Shown: positions 27,873-37,958, counted from the first letter of the stretch. The stretch: 55,004 bases of DNA from Lysinibacillus boronitolerans JCM 21713 = 10a = NBRC 103108 (GCF_000772935.1 NZ_JPVR01000057.1:1-55004), one strand, 5' to 3'. Numbers and translations are program-made. Notes: a model not told the origin generated them from the sequence alone.

Positions 27873-30800
27873 CTATTGCTGCTTTTTTGCTTTATCAATA
27901 ATTTGCATTAATTCTTCCAAAATATCAAATGGTTGATGTTTGCCACACTTGCGTTCATCTATTGTTAATTTTAACTGCATGCCATCCATACCAAAACCAA
28001 CAGCACGCTCAAACTTCATTGACTCTTCAATAATCTTACTGCCATCGACATTTGTTGTCCCTTGTTCCGACAATAGTATTGTAATAAGCTTCTGCTTCTC
28101 CTTTACAGATACTACTCCCGCACCTAATCCCCAAACTTTCATTCGTGCAATTCGAAGTAAACGCTCTGTTTCAATTGGAAGATCGCCAAATCGATCCTCT
28201 AATTCCTCCATGATTTCGTCATACTCCTCCACCTGATCCATGGCCTTAATTCGTTTATACATTTGGATCTTTTGATAACCATCTGGAATATAAGCGTCAG
28301 GAATATAGGCATCAATACTTAGCAAAATTTCAATATCTGGCTTTTCTTCTTTCTTCACGCCTGTTTGACGTTCCGCGATGGCATCCTGAAGCATTTGTGA
28401 ATACAAATCAAAGCCAACTGAATCAATAAAGCCATGTTGCTGCGCTCCAAGTAAGTTTCCTGCGCCTCGAATAGATAAATCTCGCATCGCAATTTTAAAG
28501 CCTGAGCCAAGCTCTGTAAATTCTTTAATTGCTTGTAAACGTTGCTCTGCTACATCTGTTAGAACTTTGTCGCGTTGGTACATAAAATACGCATAGGCTA
28601 CTCTGTTAGAACGCCCAACGCGACCGCGTAATTGGTAGAGCTGGGCTAAGCCCATACGATCAGCATCATGGACAATTAACGTATTTACATTCGGTATATC
28701 GACACCTGTCTCAATAATTGTTGTCGTGACAAGCACATCATAGTCACCCTCTAAAAAGGCTAAAATTACGGATTCTAGCTCTGACTCAGTCATTTTCCCA
28801 TGAGCAAAGCCTATTCTTGCTTCAGGGACAAGCACTTGAATCTCCTCAACCCTTCGAGCCATATCCTCAACCCGATTATATAAATAAAATACTTGTCCGC
28901 CACGTGCCATTTCCCTCTCAATAGCTTCTCGTACTAATGCACCACTGTGCTCCATCACATATGTTTGAACTGGGAAGCGATTAGCAGGAGGCGTTTCAAT
29001 AACAGATAAATCTCGGACTCCTACCATGGACATATGAAGTGTCCTTGGGATTGGTGTAGCCGTTAAAGTTAAGACATCGACATTTGTCTTTAACTGTTTA
29101 ATTTTTTCCTTATGTGTCACACCAAAACGTTGCTCTTCATCCACAATTAACAGACCAAGGTCTTGGAAAATTAAATCTTTAGATAAAATGCGGTGTGTTC
29201 CAATAACTATATCGACTCGGCCTTCTTTTAAGCCTTTTAATGTGGCTGTTTGCTCTTTTTTCGAACGGAAACGAGATAACAATCCAACATTAATGGCGAA
29301 ATCCTGAAAGCGCTCACGAATTGTCTCATAATGTTGCTGGGCCAAGATAGTAGTAGGGACAAGGAATGCCACTTGCTTTCCATCTTGAATAGCCTTAAAT
29401 GCGGCACGAATGGCTACCTCTGTCTTACCATAGCCTACATCGCCACAGACTAAACGATCCATAGGACGTTCACGTTCCATATCTCTTTTCACTTCAACAA
29501 TTGAACGTAGCTGATCCTCTGTTTCCTCATAAGGGAACATCGCTTCAAAATTACGTTGGTCGTCGTTATCAGGTGTAAAAGCATGCCCTTTCTCTGCTTC
29601 ACGCTTTGCATACAGCTTTATTAAATCATCTGCAATATCCTGTACAGCAGAGGATACCTTCGCTTTCGCCTTTTTCCACTCTGCTCCCCCTAATTTATGT
29701 AGCTTTGGTTCACGATCCTCTGACGCCACATATTTTTGGATTAAGTCTATTTGCTCTACAGGGACATATAATTTATCGTCTGCACGATATCGTATGTGCA
29801 AGTAATCCTTATGTGTACCATTAACCTCTAATGTCTCTACACCGATGTATTTACCAATCCCATGATGAACATGTACAACATAATCACCTGGCTTAATTTC
29901 CGTATAACTTTTAATACGTTCAGCATTAGTCATTTTTTGTGTACGTGCTTTTTTCTTTGCCTGCTGTTTAAAGAGCTCGTCTTCTGTTACAATTGCTAAA
30001 CGCTGTAGAGGCAATTCAAAGCCACTCGACAAGCCCCCATCTACAATATAAATACCAGGTTCTGTCGGCTCACCTATTGCCGTATGAATATCGTATTCTT
30101 CAAGCATTTGCTGAACCCTTTTTACTCGTTCTTTATCCCTTGCTACGATTAGAACTGTAAATTTGCCAAGTAACCAGCGTTCAACCTCATTTTGAAGCAA
30201 GGACATTTGTCCATGAAACTGCTGCATTGGCTTGCAAGAAAAGTTAGATGTTTTATTAAACGTAATCCCTGCAAATGTTCGCGAAAATAATGAAAATGAA
30301 AGCTTTTGTTGTGACAACATCGCCAGTATTTCTTTTAATGAGAAGGCAGGTTTGACATCATGAACCATTTTTCCCTCTTCGATTAAAGATAAAAACCATT
30401 CATCTTCTTCACGTTCCCATGCATCCATTACCTCTTGAATACGTCCAAGCTCGTCAAAAAGTACAATACCATCATGTTCAAAGTAATCTCCCAAAAAGGC
30501 AGTTTTATCGTATAATAATGAGCCATATTTGTTTACATAATCAGGTAAATTCCCTTGCTGTAGCAATTCAATATCATATTGAATATGCTGATACAGAAGT
30601 TCCTTTGTCTCCTGCTTTTTTACCTTCTTTAGACTGGCTGCTAATGCCGATTCTAAACGGCCTGCTAATGCCTGTCTTTCTGATTTAGTAAGAATGACCT
30701 CTGAAGCAGGAAGAATACGAATTTTTTGTAATTTATCAATAGAACGTTGGTCATCTGCTGAAAATGTTCGTATGGAATCAACCTCTGTGTCAAATAATTC

Positions 30801-31391
30801 AATACGAATAGGTGATTCTAAATAAGGTGGATAAATATCTAAAATCCCCCCACGCAACGCGAACTCTCCAGGTGATGTCACCATTGAATTCCGTACATAG
30901 CCCATCTCAACTAATGTTTGTAACCACATCTCAATTTCAATATCTTCGCCTACGGCTGTTTGTAAAAAATAGTGTAGCCAGTGCTCCTTAGGCTGCATTA
31001 TTTTACGTAAACCAGCCACAGGTATTACATATACGGCTTTCTCACCTCTAGCTAAGCAATCAAGCGTCGCAATCCGCTCCGCGCGAAGTTCTGGTGAAGC
31101 TACAGAAAGATCGGCTGCAATAAATTCATCTGCTGGGTAATAATGAACATGTTCCTCACCTAACAATCCAGCAAGCTCATCAACCATTTTTTGTGCCTGC
31201 AATAGATTAGGAGAGATAATGTAGATTGGCTTCTTTACATATTCAAATAACACATCGACCATTACGGGGCGTGCGCTTCCTGTTAAACCTGTAATAAGCT
31301 GTGATGCAGTTTGACCGCTCTGAATTTCCTTTAAAAATGATGTAATATGTTTATCTTGCGACACAAGCTGTCGTAAAACCTCCACAGTCAA
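27873..31391 (-). CDS. mfd: Transcription-repair coupling factor Mfd
   Basis: Displaces stalled RNA polymerase and recruits UvrA. 1172 aa in the normal order: UvrB-like N-terminal region, the RNA-polymerase interaction domain (PGDYVVHVHHGIGKYIGVE), the RecG-like motor with Walker A GDVGYGKTEVA around residues 640-650 and DEEQRFGV, the GRVGRS motif VI, and the C-terminal TRCF domain. Start is TTG at 31391 with AAAGGAG close by (4 bases), or GTG two codons later at 10 bases; both are possible. Follows fin. Confidence 0.96.
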   Translation of the reverse strand: MTVEVLRQLVSQDKHITSFLKEIQSGQTASQLITGLTGSARPVMVDVLFEYVKKPIYIISPNLLQAQKMVDELAGLLGEEHVHYYPADEFIAADLSVASPELRAERIATLDCLARGEKAVYVIPVAGLRKIMQPKEHWLHYFLQTAVGEDIEIEMWLQTLVEMGYVRNSMVTSPGEFALRGGILDIYPPYLESPIRIELFDTEVDSIRTFSADDQRSIDKLQKIRILPASEVILTKSERQALAGRLESALAASLKKVKKQETKELLYQHIQYDIELLQQGNLPDYVNKYGSLLYDKTAFLGDYFEHDGIVLFDELGRIQEVMDAWEREEDEWFLSLIEEGKMVHDVKPAFSLKEILAMLSQQKLSFSLFSRTFAGITFNKTSNFSCKPMQQFHGQMSLLQNEVERWLLGKFTVLIVARDKERVKRVQQMLEEYDIHTAIGEPTEPGIYIVDGGLSSGFELPLQRLAIVTEDELFKQQAKKKARTQKMTNAERIKSYTEIKPGDYVVHVHHGIGKYIGVETLEVNGTHKDYLHIRYRADDKLYVPVEQIDLIQKYVASEDREPKLHKLGGAEWKKAKAKVSSAVQDIADDLIKLYAKREAEKGHAFTPDNDDQRNFEAMFPYEETEDQLRSIVEVKRDMERERPMDRLVCGDVGYGKTEVAIRAAFKAIQDGKQVAFLVPTTILAQQHYETIRERFQDFAINVGLLSRFRSKKEQTATLKGLKEGRVDIVIGTHRILSKDLIFQDLGLLIVDEEQRFGVTHKEKIKQLKTNVDVLTLTATPIPRTLHMSMVGVRDLSVIETPPANRFPVQTYVMEHSGALVREAIEREMARGGQVFYLYNRVEDMARRVEEIQVLVPEARIGFAHGKMTESELESVILAFLEGDYDVLVTTTIIETGVDIPNVNTLIVHDADRMGLAQLYQLRGRVGRSNRVAYAYFMYQRDKVLTDVAEQRLQAIKEFTELGSGFKIAMRDLSIRGAGNLLGAQQHGFIDSVGFDLYSQMLQDAIAERQTGVKKEEKPDIEILLSIDAYIPDAYIPDGYQKIQMYKRIKAMDQVEEYDEIMEELEDRFGDLPIETERLLRIARMKVWGLGAGVVSVKEKQKLITILLSEQGTTNVDGSKIIEESMKFERAVGFGMDGMQLKLTIDERKCGKHQPFDILEELMQIIDKAKKQQ

Positions 31392-31485
31392 AAGCTCCTT
31401 TCAGCGTAAAATCCTATATTATTTTTATTTCTATTATTCTAGTGTTATTTTACATATCTCTATTAATGGCTGTTTTATGAAATGG

Positions 31486-31519
31486 AAAAAGCCTTGAACA
31501 CACATAAGTGTGTCAAAGC
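31486..31519 (-). terminator. Terminator of fin
   Basis: Minus-strand hairpin GCTTTGACACAC / GTGTGTTCAAGGC (31519..31508 and 31503..31491) with one bulged A and one G-U pair, then TTTTTCC. It lies 10 bases past the fin stop. Confidence 0.75.
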
Positions 31520-31529
31520 ATCCTTCCAA

Positions 31530-31757
31530 TTATTGAATCCATTTATTGAGTGCGTGATAATCTGGATATTGTCTCAGCGAATCCTCACATTGCTCACAAA
31601 TGCAGTGCACAGTCGTTTGGCCATGCTGATCTTTCTCAACATAATCATCCGCTTCTCCCAATTCAAAAATATGCAACTTTCGAATTGTATCATCTGCATC
31701 AAATGGTAGTGTCCCTATTTCTACTTCACAATGCCGACATCGATAGCGAACTGACAT
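31530..31757 (-). CDS. fin: Anti-sigma-F factor Fin (YabK)
   Basis: Early forespore protein that inhibits sigma-F and helps the switch to sigma-G. 75 aa. Two zinc-type cysteine pairs: YRCRHCEVEIG at C7/C10 and HCICEQCEDSL near the middle-end. The frame opens at TTG 31763, five bases from AAAGGAGG; ATG 31757 at 11 bases gives MSVRYRCRHC, which aligns with B. subtilis Fin (MALHYYCRHC). A sigma-F-like promoter lies upstream. Same position before mfd as in B. subtilis. Confidence 0.88.
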   Translation of the reverse strand: MSVRYRCRHCEVEIGTLPFDADDTIRKLHIFELGEADDYVEKDQHGQTTVHCICEQCEDSLRQYPDYHALNKWIQ

Positions 31758-31794
31758 CTCCAAATCATCCTCCTTTAAGCAACTTTCTACTTAA

Positions 31795-31823
31795 AGTATA
31801 GACATTTATAAAAAGGATTATGC
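31795..31823 (-). promoter_or_regulatory. Sigma-F-like promoter of fin
   Basis: Minus strand GCATA (31823..31819), 15 bp, GTCTATACT (31803..31795), versus the sigma-F consensus GYATA and GGNNANANT; only the second base of the -10 differs. fin is sigma-F controlled in B. subtilis. Confidence 0.6.
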
Positions 31824-31919
31824 ACTTTTCACTGTCATCATCATTGCAATTACTTGAAAATTAGAGAATTAATTTTTACTTGTAGCTAAGACTATTCACT
31901 ACAAGCATTAGCTGTAATT

Positions 31920-31955
31920 ATAGTGTAAGGCAGTTGATTACTCACCTTACACTAT
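31920..31955 (-). other. Hairpin after pth without a T-run
   Basis: Perfect 11-bp inverted repeat (31920-31930 and 31945-31955) with a 14-base loop, 43 bases past the pth stop. The minus-strand tail is AATTACAG, so it is not a standard terminator; it may stabilise the 3' end. An adjacent smaller inverted repeat (CTTGTAG/CTACAAG) lies just to the left. Confidence 0.4.
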
Positions 31956-31997
31956 GCCAATATCCAAAAACTTTAACAGAAATTTTATTTCTTCCAT

Positions 31998-32564
31998 CTA
32001 TTTGCTTGCGTTAAAGTGATTCATCACATCAAGAAACGGCTTTGAAAGAGATGCTTCAACAGCGTTTACAGAATTTACAATGGCGTCTTGCATAAGAACT
32101 TGGTCTTCCTTCGAAAATTTAGCTAAGACATAGTCTGCTACCTTCATGCCCGCTGGTGGACGATTAATGCCCACTCGAATACGGTTAAATTCCTGAGTGC
32201 CTAAATGTTGAATTAACGATTTAATGCCGTTATGACCACCTGCACTCCCTTTTTGTCGCAAACGTAATTTACCTGTCTCTAAATCCAAGTCATCATAAAT
32301 GACAATTAAATCTTCTACCTCTATGTCAAAATAGTCCATTAGGGGACCAACACATTCCCCTGATAAATTCATATATGTTAATGGTTTAACAAGTAGAACC
32401 TTTCCTTCTGGTCGATGTACAGTAGTGTACATCCCGTTAAATTTTGAATTTGTTAAAGGTGTTCCCCATTTTTCTGCTAACGCATCAATGACATCAAAGC
32501 CAATATTATGTCTTGTATGCTCATAAGGTTTACCTGGGTTCCCTAAACCAACGATAATTTTCAT
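31998..32564 (-). CDS. pth: Peptidyl-tRNA hydrolase (SpoVC)
   Basis: Releases peptides from dropped-off peptidyl-tRNA. Family signature [19 protein letters not shown] with Asn9 and catalytic His19; [19 protein letters not shown] follows. ATG 32564 with GAGAGG upstream gives 188 aa; the frame's first ATG at 32615 adds 17 unlikely residues. Known as spoVC because a B. subtilis allele blocks sporulation. Follows ctc but a terminator intervenes. Confidence 0.95.
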   Translation of the reverse strand: MKIIVGLGNPGKPYEHTRHNIGFDVIDALAEKWGTPLTNSKFNGMYTTVHRPEGKVLLVKPLTYMNLSGECVGPLMDYFDIEVEDLIVIYDDLDLETGKLRLRQKGSAGGHNGIKSLIQHLGTQEFNRIRVGINRPPAGMKVADYVLAKFSKEDQVLMQDAIVNSVNAVEASLSKPFLDVMNHFNASK

Positions 32565-32649
32565 AAGTACCTCTCTTCTTTCAAATCTAATAGTCATTAT
32601 TTTACCATATAGCATACCTAGAAAGCATTTTGTATAATTCTTAAAGGCA

Positions 32650-32694
32650 TAAAAATAAGGCTAATAAGAAAGCTATAGCCTTCTTATTAGCCTT
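32650..32694 (-). terminator. Terminator of ctc
   Basis: Minus-strand perfect 14-bp stem (32694..32681 and 32670..32657) with a 10-base loop, then ATTTTTATG. Confidence 0.85.
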
Positions 32695-32709
32695 AACAAT
32701 CATTTACTT

Positions 32710-33306
32710 TTATACTGGCTCTTGCTCTTCTTCACTATCTGTAGTCTCTTCCTCTACAGAAACAGGCGCTACAATTGTTACTAACATATAATCATCTTCA
32801 CTAATGATTTCAACAGATGTAGTATCTCGAATATCTGCTACCGTTAGGGATTCCCCAATTTTCAACGATGAAATGTCCACATCAATTGATTCAGGTAATT
32901 CTGCTGGCTTTACTTTTACTTTCAATTCTAAGTTAGGCTGCATTAAAATACCGCCCTCACTCACACCAACTGACTGTCCAAGTAATTTAATCGGGACATC
33001 AGCTTCTAGCTCTTCGGCCATATTAATGGCTAAAAAGTCAATATGGTTTACTTCATCTTTCAATGAACATTGCTGAATCTCTGACACAACAGCATTCACT
33101 TTTTTCCCCTCTAACTCTAGCGAAAATACACTATTTTGCCCATTTTTTTGAATAGACTTTTTAAAATCCTTTGCAGCAATAGAAATTGGGGTTGAATCTA
33201 CTTTGTAGCCGTAAATAACTGCAGGAATGGCTCCCCCTTTTCTAAGTTGGGTTAATGTTGAACGATGCCCAGTTTCGCGCTTTGTAACACTTAATACTGT
33301 ACTCAT
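32710..33306 (-). CDS. ctc: Ribosomal protein L25 / general stress protein Ctc
   Basis: Binds 5S rRNA in the 50S subunit. 198 aa: the L25 domain (about 1-95, KRETGHRSTLTQLRKGGAIP and VIYGYKVDS) followed by the TL5-type C-terminal domain and a Glu-rich tail. In B. subtilis ctc is a classical sigma-B gene; a sigma-B-like promoter can be read at 33454..33429. Terminators on both sides. Confidence 0.93.
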   Translation of the reverse strand: MSTVLSVTKRETGHRSTLTQLRKGGAIPAVIYGYKVDSTPISIAAKDFKKSIQKNGQNSVFSLELEGKKVNAVVSEIQQCSLKDEVNHIDFLAINMAEELEADVPIKLLGQSVGVSEGGILMQPNLELKVKVKPAELPESIDVDISSLKIGESLTVADIRDTTSVEIISEDDYMLVTIVAPVSVEEETTDSEEEQEPV

Positions 33307-33428
33307 ACTTCTTTATTCCCCTTCCAAGAAAATTATTTACGCCTCAACAATAATTCGTTGTAGGCTATGATAATATTTAGCTCTATTTTTTTAAGGTAGA
33401 GTTAATATTATTAAGTCACATTATCATT

Positions 33429-33454
33429 ATACCCCTTTGTGAGAAGGCTCACAC
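33429..33454 (-). promoter_or_regulatory. Possible sigma-B promoter of ctc, overlapping a TATAAT
   Basis: Minus strand GTGTGA (33454..33449; 4 of 6 to GTTTAA), 14 bp, perfect GGGTAT (33434..33429). The same spot reads GGGGTATAATG, so a sigma-A -10 overlaps, but no -35 for it is seen. A TGTGAG/CTCACA inverted repeat occupies the spacer. Confidence 0.4.
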
Positions 33455-33504
33455 ATAAAACACTCACCTATTTCTTCGCCTTGACGAAATAGTGTCTAAT
33501 TTAT

Positions 33505-33545
33505 ATAGAAAAGACCAATCTACTCAAAGAATAGATTGGTCTTAT
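33505..33545 (-). terminator. Terminator of glmU-prs
   Basis: Minus-strand perfect 12-bp stem (33543..33532 and 33522..33511), 9-base loop, then TTTTC. Confidence 0.85.
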
Positions 33546-33559
33546 ACGTACAATATTTA

Positions 33560-34519
33560 TTAATCAAATAGAGTACTTACAGATTTATTTTCATAAACGC
33601 GAGAGATAGCATCCGCCATTAATTTAGCTACAGAAAGCTCTGTAATTTTTGGAGATTTTTTCTCGTCTGAAAGCTGAATTGTATTTGTCACTACTAATTC
33701 TTTAATAGCAGAGTTTTCAATACGTTCAATTGCTGGACCAGATAATACAGGGTGTGAACAGCAAGCGTAAACTTCTTTTGCTCCAGCTGCACGTAACGCA
33801 TCTGCTCCAATTGTAATTGTACCTGCAGTATCAATAATATCATCAATCAAGATTGCCACTTTACCATCAACATTACCAACAATGTTCATCACTTCCGCAA
33901 CGTTTGGTTTCGGACGACGTTTGTCAATAATTGCAATCGGTGCTTTTAATCGTTCAGCCATTTTACGAGCACGTGTTACCCCACCATGATCTGGTGAAAC
34001 AATAACGATTTCATCTCCTGGAATACCTTTAGATTTAAAGTAATCAGATAGTAATGGTACTGCCATTAAGTGGTCGATTAGAATATCGAAGAAACCTTGG
34101 ATTTGAGGTGCGTGTAAATCTAATACGATAACACGTGTTGCACCAGCAGTTTCAAGTAGGTTTGCCACTAATTTAGCTGTAATTGGCTCACGCGCTTTTG
34201 CTTTACGGTCTTGGCGTGCATAGCCATAATAAGGCATTACAACGTTTACTGTACGAGCAGATGCACGTTTAACTGCATCCACCATAATTAAAAGCTCCAT
34301 TAAATGTTCGTTTACAGGTGCAGAAGTAGACTGCACGATAAACACATCACAACCTCGAATACTTTCTTCAATGCTAATTTGAATCTCTCCATCACTGAAG
34401 TGCTTAACAGAAGATTTACCTAATTCTACGCCCATTTCCTGCGCAATTTCTTGAGCTAATGGATTATTAGAATTAAGTGAAAATATTTTTAATTGTGAGT
34501 TTGCATAATGATACGGCAT
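33560..34519 (-). CDS. prs: Ribose-phosphate pyrophosphokinase
   Basis: Makes PRPP from ribose-5-phosphate and ATP for purine, pyrimidine, histidine and tryptophan synthesis. Typical features: [17 protein letters not shown], the ATP site [14 protein letters not shown], metal-binding [25 protein letters not shown] and the PRPP loop [12 protein letters not shown]. 319 aa. AGGAGG precedes the ATG. It lies 24 bp after glmU, a conserved pair. Confidence 0.97.
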   Translation of the reverse strand: MPYHYANSQLKIFSLNSNNPLAQEIAQEMGVELGKSSVKHFSDGEIQISIEESIRGCDVFIVQSTSAPVNEHLMELLIMVDAVKRASARTVNVVMPYYGYARQDRKAKAREPITAKLVANLLETAGATRVIVLDLHAPQIQGFFDILIDHLMAVPLLSDYFKSKGIPGDEIVIVSPDHGGVTRARKMAERLKAPIAIIDKRRPKPNVAEVMNIVGNVDGKVAILIDDIIDTAGTITIGADALRAAGAKEVYACCSHPVLSGPAIERIENSAIKELVVTNTIQLSDEKKSPKITELSVAKLMADAISRVYENKSVSTLFD

Positions 34520-34543
34520 GATGGCCTCCTGTTTAGTTGATAA

Positions 34544-35914
34544 TTATTTTGAATTTAATTTGCTTACATAATTCGGTTTGTTTTCTTGTCTTGCACGAGC
34601 TATGGCAAGTGCATCTTCAGGAACTTCTTTTGTAATTGTAGAACCTGCTGCAATAAATGAACCTTTTCCAACTTTCACTGGCGCTACTAAGTTAGTATTA
34701 CATCCTACAAATACATCATCTTCAATAATCGTTTTGAATTTGTTTTTTCCATCATAGTTTACTGTAATGGAACCACAACCAATATTGACGTTACTACCGA
34801 TCTCGGCATCGCCAATATAACTTAAATGTGAAACTTTTGTTTCGTTATCTAGCTTGCTTTTCTTCACTTCTACAAAGTTACCAATTTTCACATGACTACC
34901 GATGTCTGAAAGTGGTCGAATATGAGCAAATGGCCCAATAGCAGTATCCTCTGCAATAGCGCTTTCACGGACAACTGAAGAATGTATAGTTGTGCGATCA
35001 CCAACGCGGCTATCTATGATTTGAGTATTTGGCCCGATAATGCAATCTTCACCAATCACAGTGGCACCTTCAATCATTGAGCCTGGTTGAATCACCGTAT
35101 CACGCCCAATAACTGCATCTGCACTAATATGCGTTGTTTCAGGATGGATAATTGTTACACCATTACGCATATGCTTCTCGTTAATTCTTGTACGCATGAA
35201 TGTCTCAGCTTGCGACAAAGCCACTCGATCATTAACACCTAGCGTCTCTTCAAAATCATCAGTGACATATGCTTCAACAATATCACCTTGCTTTTGTAAA
35301 ATTTCAATGACATCTGGTAAATAATATTCACCTTGAGCATTATCATTTTTCACAAGCTTCAATGTTTCAAATAATAATTTGTTATCAAAACAATATGTGC
35401 CTGTGTTTATTTCTTTTACTAATTGCTGCTCTGCTGAAGCATCTTTTTGTTCAACAATTTGCTCCACCTGTCCGTTATTGCCACGTAGAATACGGCCATA
35501 GCCAGTTGGATTTTCAGCAATTGCTGTTAAAATAGTTGCTTTAGCATTCTTTGCTTGATGATGTTCGAATAGAGCTTGCATCGTTTCAGGACGAATTAGT
35601 GGTGTATCTCCACATACAACTAATGTTGTACCTTCTTCATTACCTAAAATAGCCTCTGCTTGTTGCACAGCATGCGCTGTACCTAATTGTTCAGCCTGCA
35701 GTACATACTCACTTTTATCTCCAAGCTGTTGTTGCACTTTTTCAGCACCATGTCCGACTACCGTTACAATGCGCTTCACATCTAACGTTTGAATATGATC
35801 CACCACATGTTGTACCATAGGTTTCCCACATACTGGATGGAGCACTTTATATAATTTGGACTTCATACGTGTACCTTGACCTGCAGCCAAAATGACAGCA
35901 AAAACATTGCTCAT
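34544..35914 (-). CDS. glmU: Bifunctional UDP-GlcNAc pyrophosphorylase / GlcN-1-P acetyltransferase
   Basis: Produces UDP-N-acetylglucosamine for peptidoglycan and other wall polymers. N-terminal nucleotidyltransferase ([19 protein letters not shown], about 8-26), then a left-handed beta-helix acetyltransferase from about residue 250 with many hexapeptide repeats ([14 protein letters not shown] and so on). ATG 35914 with GGAGGAC upstream gives 456 aa. Called gcaD in B. subtilis. Confidence 0.97.
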   Translation of the reverse strand: MSNVFAVILAAGQGTRMKSKLYKVLHPVCGKPMVQHVVDHIQTLDVKRIVTVVGHGAEKVQQQLGDKSEYVLQAEQLGTAHAVQQAEAILGNEEGTTLVVCGDTPLIRPETMQALFEHHQAKNAKATILTAIAENPTGYGRILRGNNGQVEQIVEQKDASAEQQLVKEINTGTYCFDNKLLFETLKLVKNDNAQGEYYLPDVIEILQKQGDIVEAYVTDDFEETLGVNDRVALSQAETFMRTRINEKHMRNGVTIIHPETTHISADAVIGRDTVIQPGSMIEGATVIGEDCIIGPNTQIIDSRVGDRTTIHSSVVRESAIAEDTAIGPFAHIRPLSDIGSHVKIGNFVEVKKSKLDNETKVSHLSYIGDAEIGSNVNIGCGSITVNYDGKNKFKTIIEDDVFVGCNTNLVAPVKVGKGSFIAAGSTITKEVPEDALAIARARQENKPNYVSKLNSK

Positions 35915-35949
35915 CTGTAAGTCCTCCAATACGCTCATTTTCTCTTATG

Positions 35950-35978
35950 ACTATATAGCAAAATTCATCTATTTTCAA
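35950..35978 (-). promoter_or_regulatory. Sigma-A promoter of glmU
   Basis: Minus strand TTGAAA (35978..35973), 17 bp, TATAGT (35955..35950), about 36 bases before the glmU start. Confidence 0.6.
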
Positions 35979-36080
35979 GGCATGTAGAGTTGACAAAAAC
36001 ATGAATTCCTAAATCCAATGCACCTTATGCTCGAATGTCATGAAGTATATCCTAAAATTGCTCATATTATCTTTTTATCA

Positions 36081-36115
36081 AAATAAAAAGAACCCTTCCA
36101 TCTAGAAGAGTTCTT
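36081..36115 (-). terminator. Terminator of spoVG
   Basis: Minus-strand 11-bp stem (36115..36105 and 36098..36088, one G-U pair), 6-base loop, then TTTATTTT. Confidence 0.75.
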
Positions 36116-36174
36116 GATATCTTTTTACCATCAGTTTGTAACATATCCTTAAAAAGTAAGTTATTACCTACCCA

Positions 36175-36477
36175 TTACACACCGATTCCCTCTAATTCTT
36201 CCTCTTTACCAGCTTCCTCTACTTCACTAGAGTTATGATACTCGTTTAAAATGATCTCCTGAATTTTATTTCGAGTATCAGAATTAATTGGATGAGCAAT
36301 ATCTCTAAATTCCCCATCTGGTGTTCGTTTACTAGGCATAGCTACAAATAAACCAGTATTTCCATCAATTACACGAATATCGTGAACAACAAACTCATTA
36401 TCAAGTGTAATGGAAGCAATCGCACGCATGCGACCATCCGTCTGTACCCGACGTAACCTCACATCAGTAACTTCCAT
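36175..36477 (-). CDS. spoVG: RNA-binding regulator SpoVG
   Basis: Small conserved protein affecting asymmetric division and cortex in B. subtilis and virulence genes in other Firmicutes; now viewed as a nucleic-acid-binding regulator. The family core [31 protein letters not shown] and [20 protein letters not shown] is intact. 100 aa with a Glu-rich tail. Ribosome binding site GAGAGGTGGTG. A sigma-H promoter lies upstream. Confidence 0.96.
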   Translation of the reverse strand: MEVTDVRLRRVQTDGRMRAIASITLDNEFVVHDIRVIDGNTGLFVAMPSKRTPDGEFRDIAHPINSDTRNKIQEIILNEYHNSSEVEEAGKEEELEGIGV

Positions 36478-36519
36478 TTTCTCACCACCTCTCTTCTTGG
36501 ATGCCTAAATGAAAATATC

Positions 36520-36548
36520 ATATTCTCAATTACCGAATATTTTCCTTT
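36520..36548 (-). promoter_or_regulatory. Sigma-H promoter of spoVG
   Basis: Minus strand AAAGGAAAA (36548..36540), 11 bp, TGAGAATAT (36528..36520), against RNAGGAWWW / RNNGAATWW; only the first -10 base deviates. The spacing equals that of the B. subtilis spoVG promoter. The sequence upstream is very AT-rich, as expected for AbrB control. Confidence 0.7.
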
Positions 36549-36641
36549 TCATAGTCTATCAAATTTTCTAAAAAATTTGAATACTTATTAGAATAATATT
36601 TTTTCTTATATACGGAATTTTTGACAATTGTTTGTCAGCGT

Positions 36642-36682
36642 AAAAAAACTCACTAAAAAGAATAAAGATTCTCTTTAGTGAG
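36642..36682 (-). terminator. Terminator of purR-ridA
   Basis: Minus-strand 15-base arms (36682..36668 and 36663..36649, one G-U pair) followed by TTTTTTT. Confidence 0.85.
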
Positions 36683-36697
36683 CTTTACAAGCTTAAT

Positions 36698-37072
36698 TTA
36701 TTTTACGATCGCGATTACTTCGATTTCTACTTTTACATCCTTCGGAAGACGGGCTACCTCTACCGCTGAACGCGCTGGTTTATGATCACCAAAATGATTT
36801 GCATAAACTTCATTCATCGCTACAAAGTCATTCATGTCCTTCATAAATACTGTTGTTTTCACAACATTATCTAAAGAAGTTCCAGCTTCCGCTAAAACTG
36901 CTTTTAAATTAGCAAATACTTGATTTGTTTGTACAGTTATATCGCCTTCCACTAAATCCCCTGTAGCTGTTAATGGAATTTGACCAGAGCTATAAAACAT
37001 TCCGTTAACAATAATACCTTGTGAATATGGTCCGATTGCTGCTGGTGCATTTGTTGTTGCTACTACTTTCAT
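36698..37072 (-). CDS. ridA: 2-iminobutanoate/2-iminopropanoate deaminase RidA (YabJ)
   Basis: Hydrolyses reactive enamine/imine intermediates released by PLP enzymes. Complete YjgF/YER057c family pattern: [36 protein letters not shown], and the C-terminal [18 protein letters not shown] with the carboxylate-binding arginine. 124 aa. The start overlaps the purR stop (ATGA). In B. subtilis yabJ also follows purR. Confidence 0.95.
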   Translation of the reverse strand: MKVVATTNAPAAIGPYSQGIIVNGMFYSSGQIPLTATGDLVEGDITVQTNQVFANLKAVLAEAGTSLDNVVKTTVFMKDMNDFVAMNEVYANHFGDHKPARSAVEVARLPKDVKVEIEVIAIVK

Positions 37073-37902
37073 TTGTCATGTCCCCTTTTAGAAAAATAGT
37101 TACCTTCACTTAATGCAATTGTTCGATCTTTTTCATTAACTTCATGAAGCTTTACAAGTGAATAATAATCATCTACTAATGTTTCGTCCGCATGCTCAGC
37201 CTCCACAAGCACGGCAATGCCTGCTAGCTGACAGTCAAACTCCTCTAAGAGATTTTTCATGCCATTCATAGTACCGCCGACCTTCATAAAGTCGTCCGTA
37301 ATTAATACACGTTGTCCACTCTTCATGCTTCTTTTTGATAATACCATTGTCTGAATTCTTCTGGAAGAACCAGATACATAGTTAATGCTAACTGTAGAAC
37401 CTTCTGTTACTTTACTATCTCTTCTCACAACAACCACTGGTACATTTAAATGTCTTGCAATGGCATGGGCAATAGATATCCCTTTAGTTGCTACTGTCAT
37501 TATGACATCGATTTGTTGATCTGCAAAGGCAGAGGCAAAGACCTTTCCTACTCGATTTATTAAATCTGGGTTTCCAAGCAAATCTGTCATAAATAAGTAA
37601 CCGCCTGGTAACAATCGATCTGAATGTTCTAGCTCTGCTTTTAAATCTTCAATCACTAAACGTACTTCTGCCTCGGACATTTTCGGAATATACTTTACTC
37701 CTCCTGCAGCACCTGGCACTGTCATCAATAACCCGATTCCTTTTTCTTCGAAAGTTTCTTTTACAATCGTTAAATCCTCACTAATGGATGACTTAGCAGA
37801 TTGATATAGTTCTGAAAAATAAGTTAGCGGGATCAGCTGATGTGGATGTTCTAGTAAGTAGTACGTCATATCAACAAGTCGTTCACTACGCTTCCATTTC
37901 AT
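37069..37902 (-). CDS. purR: Purine operon repressor PurR
   Basis: Represses purine biosynthesis genes; PRPP counteracts binding. An N-terminal winged helix (about 1-70, [22 protein letters not shown]) precedes a phosphoribosyltransferase-like domain with the PRPP motif [14 protein letters not shown]. 277 aa versus 285 in B. subtilis. AGGAGAGGG precedes the ATG. No PurBox search could be done by eye. Confidence 0.95.
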   Translation of the reverse strand: MKWKRSERLVDMTYYLLEHPHQLIPLTYFSELYQSAKSSISEDLTIVKETFEEKGIGLLMTVPGAAGGVKYIPKMSEAEVRLVIEDLKAELEHSDRLLPGGYLFMTDLLGNPDLINRVGKVFASAFADQQIDVIMTVATKGISIAHAIARHLNVPVVVVRRDSKVTEGSTVSINYVSGSSRRIQTMVLSKRSMKSGQRVLITDDFMKVGGTMNGMKNLLEEFDCQLAGIAVLVEAEHADETLVDDYYSLVKLHEVNEKDRTIALSEGNYFSKRGHDK

Positions 37903-37958
37903 GCGACCCTCTCCTAAACACGAATATTTATAGGTAAAATTAACACAAATTTGCGTTT

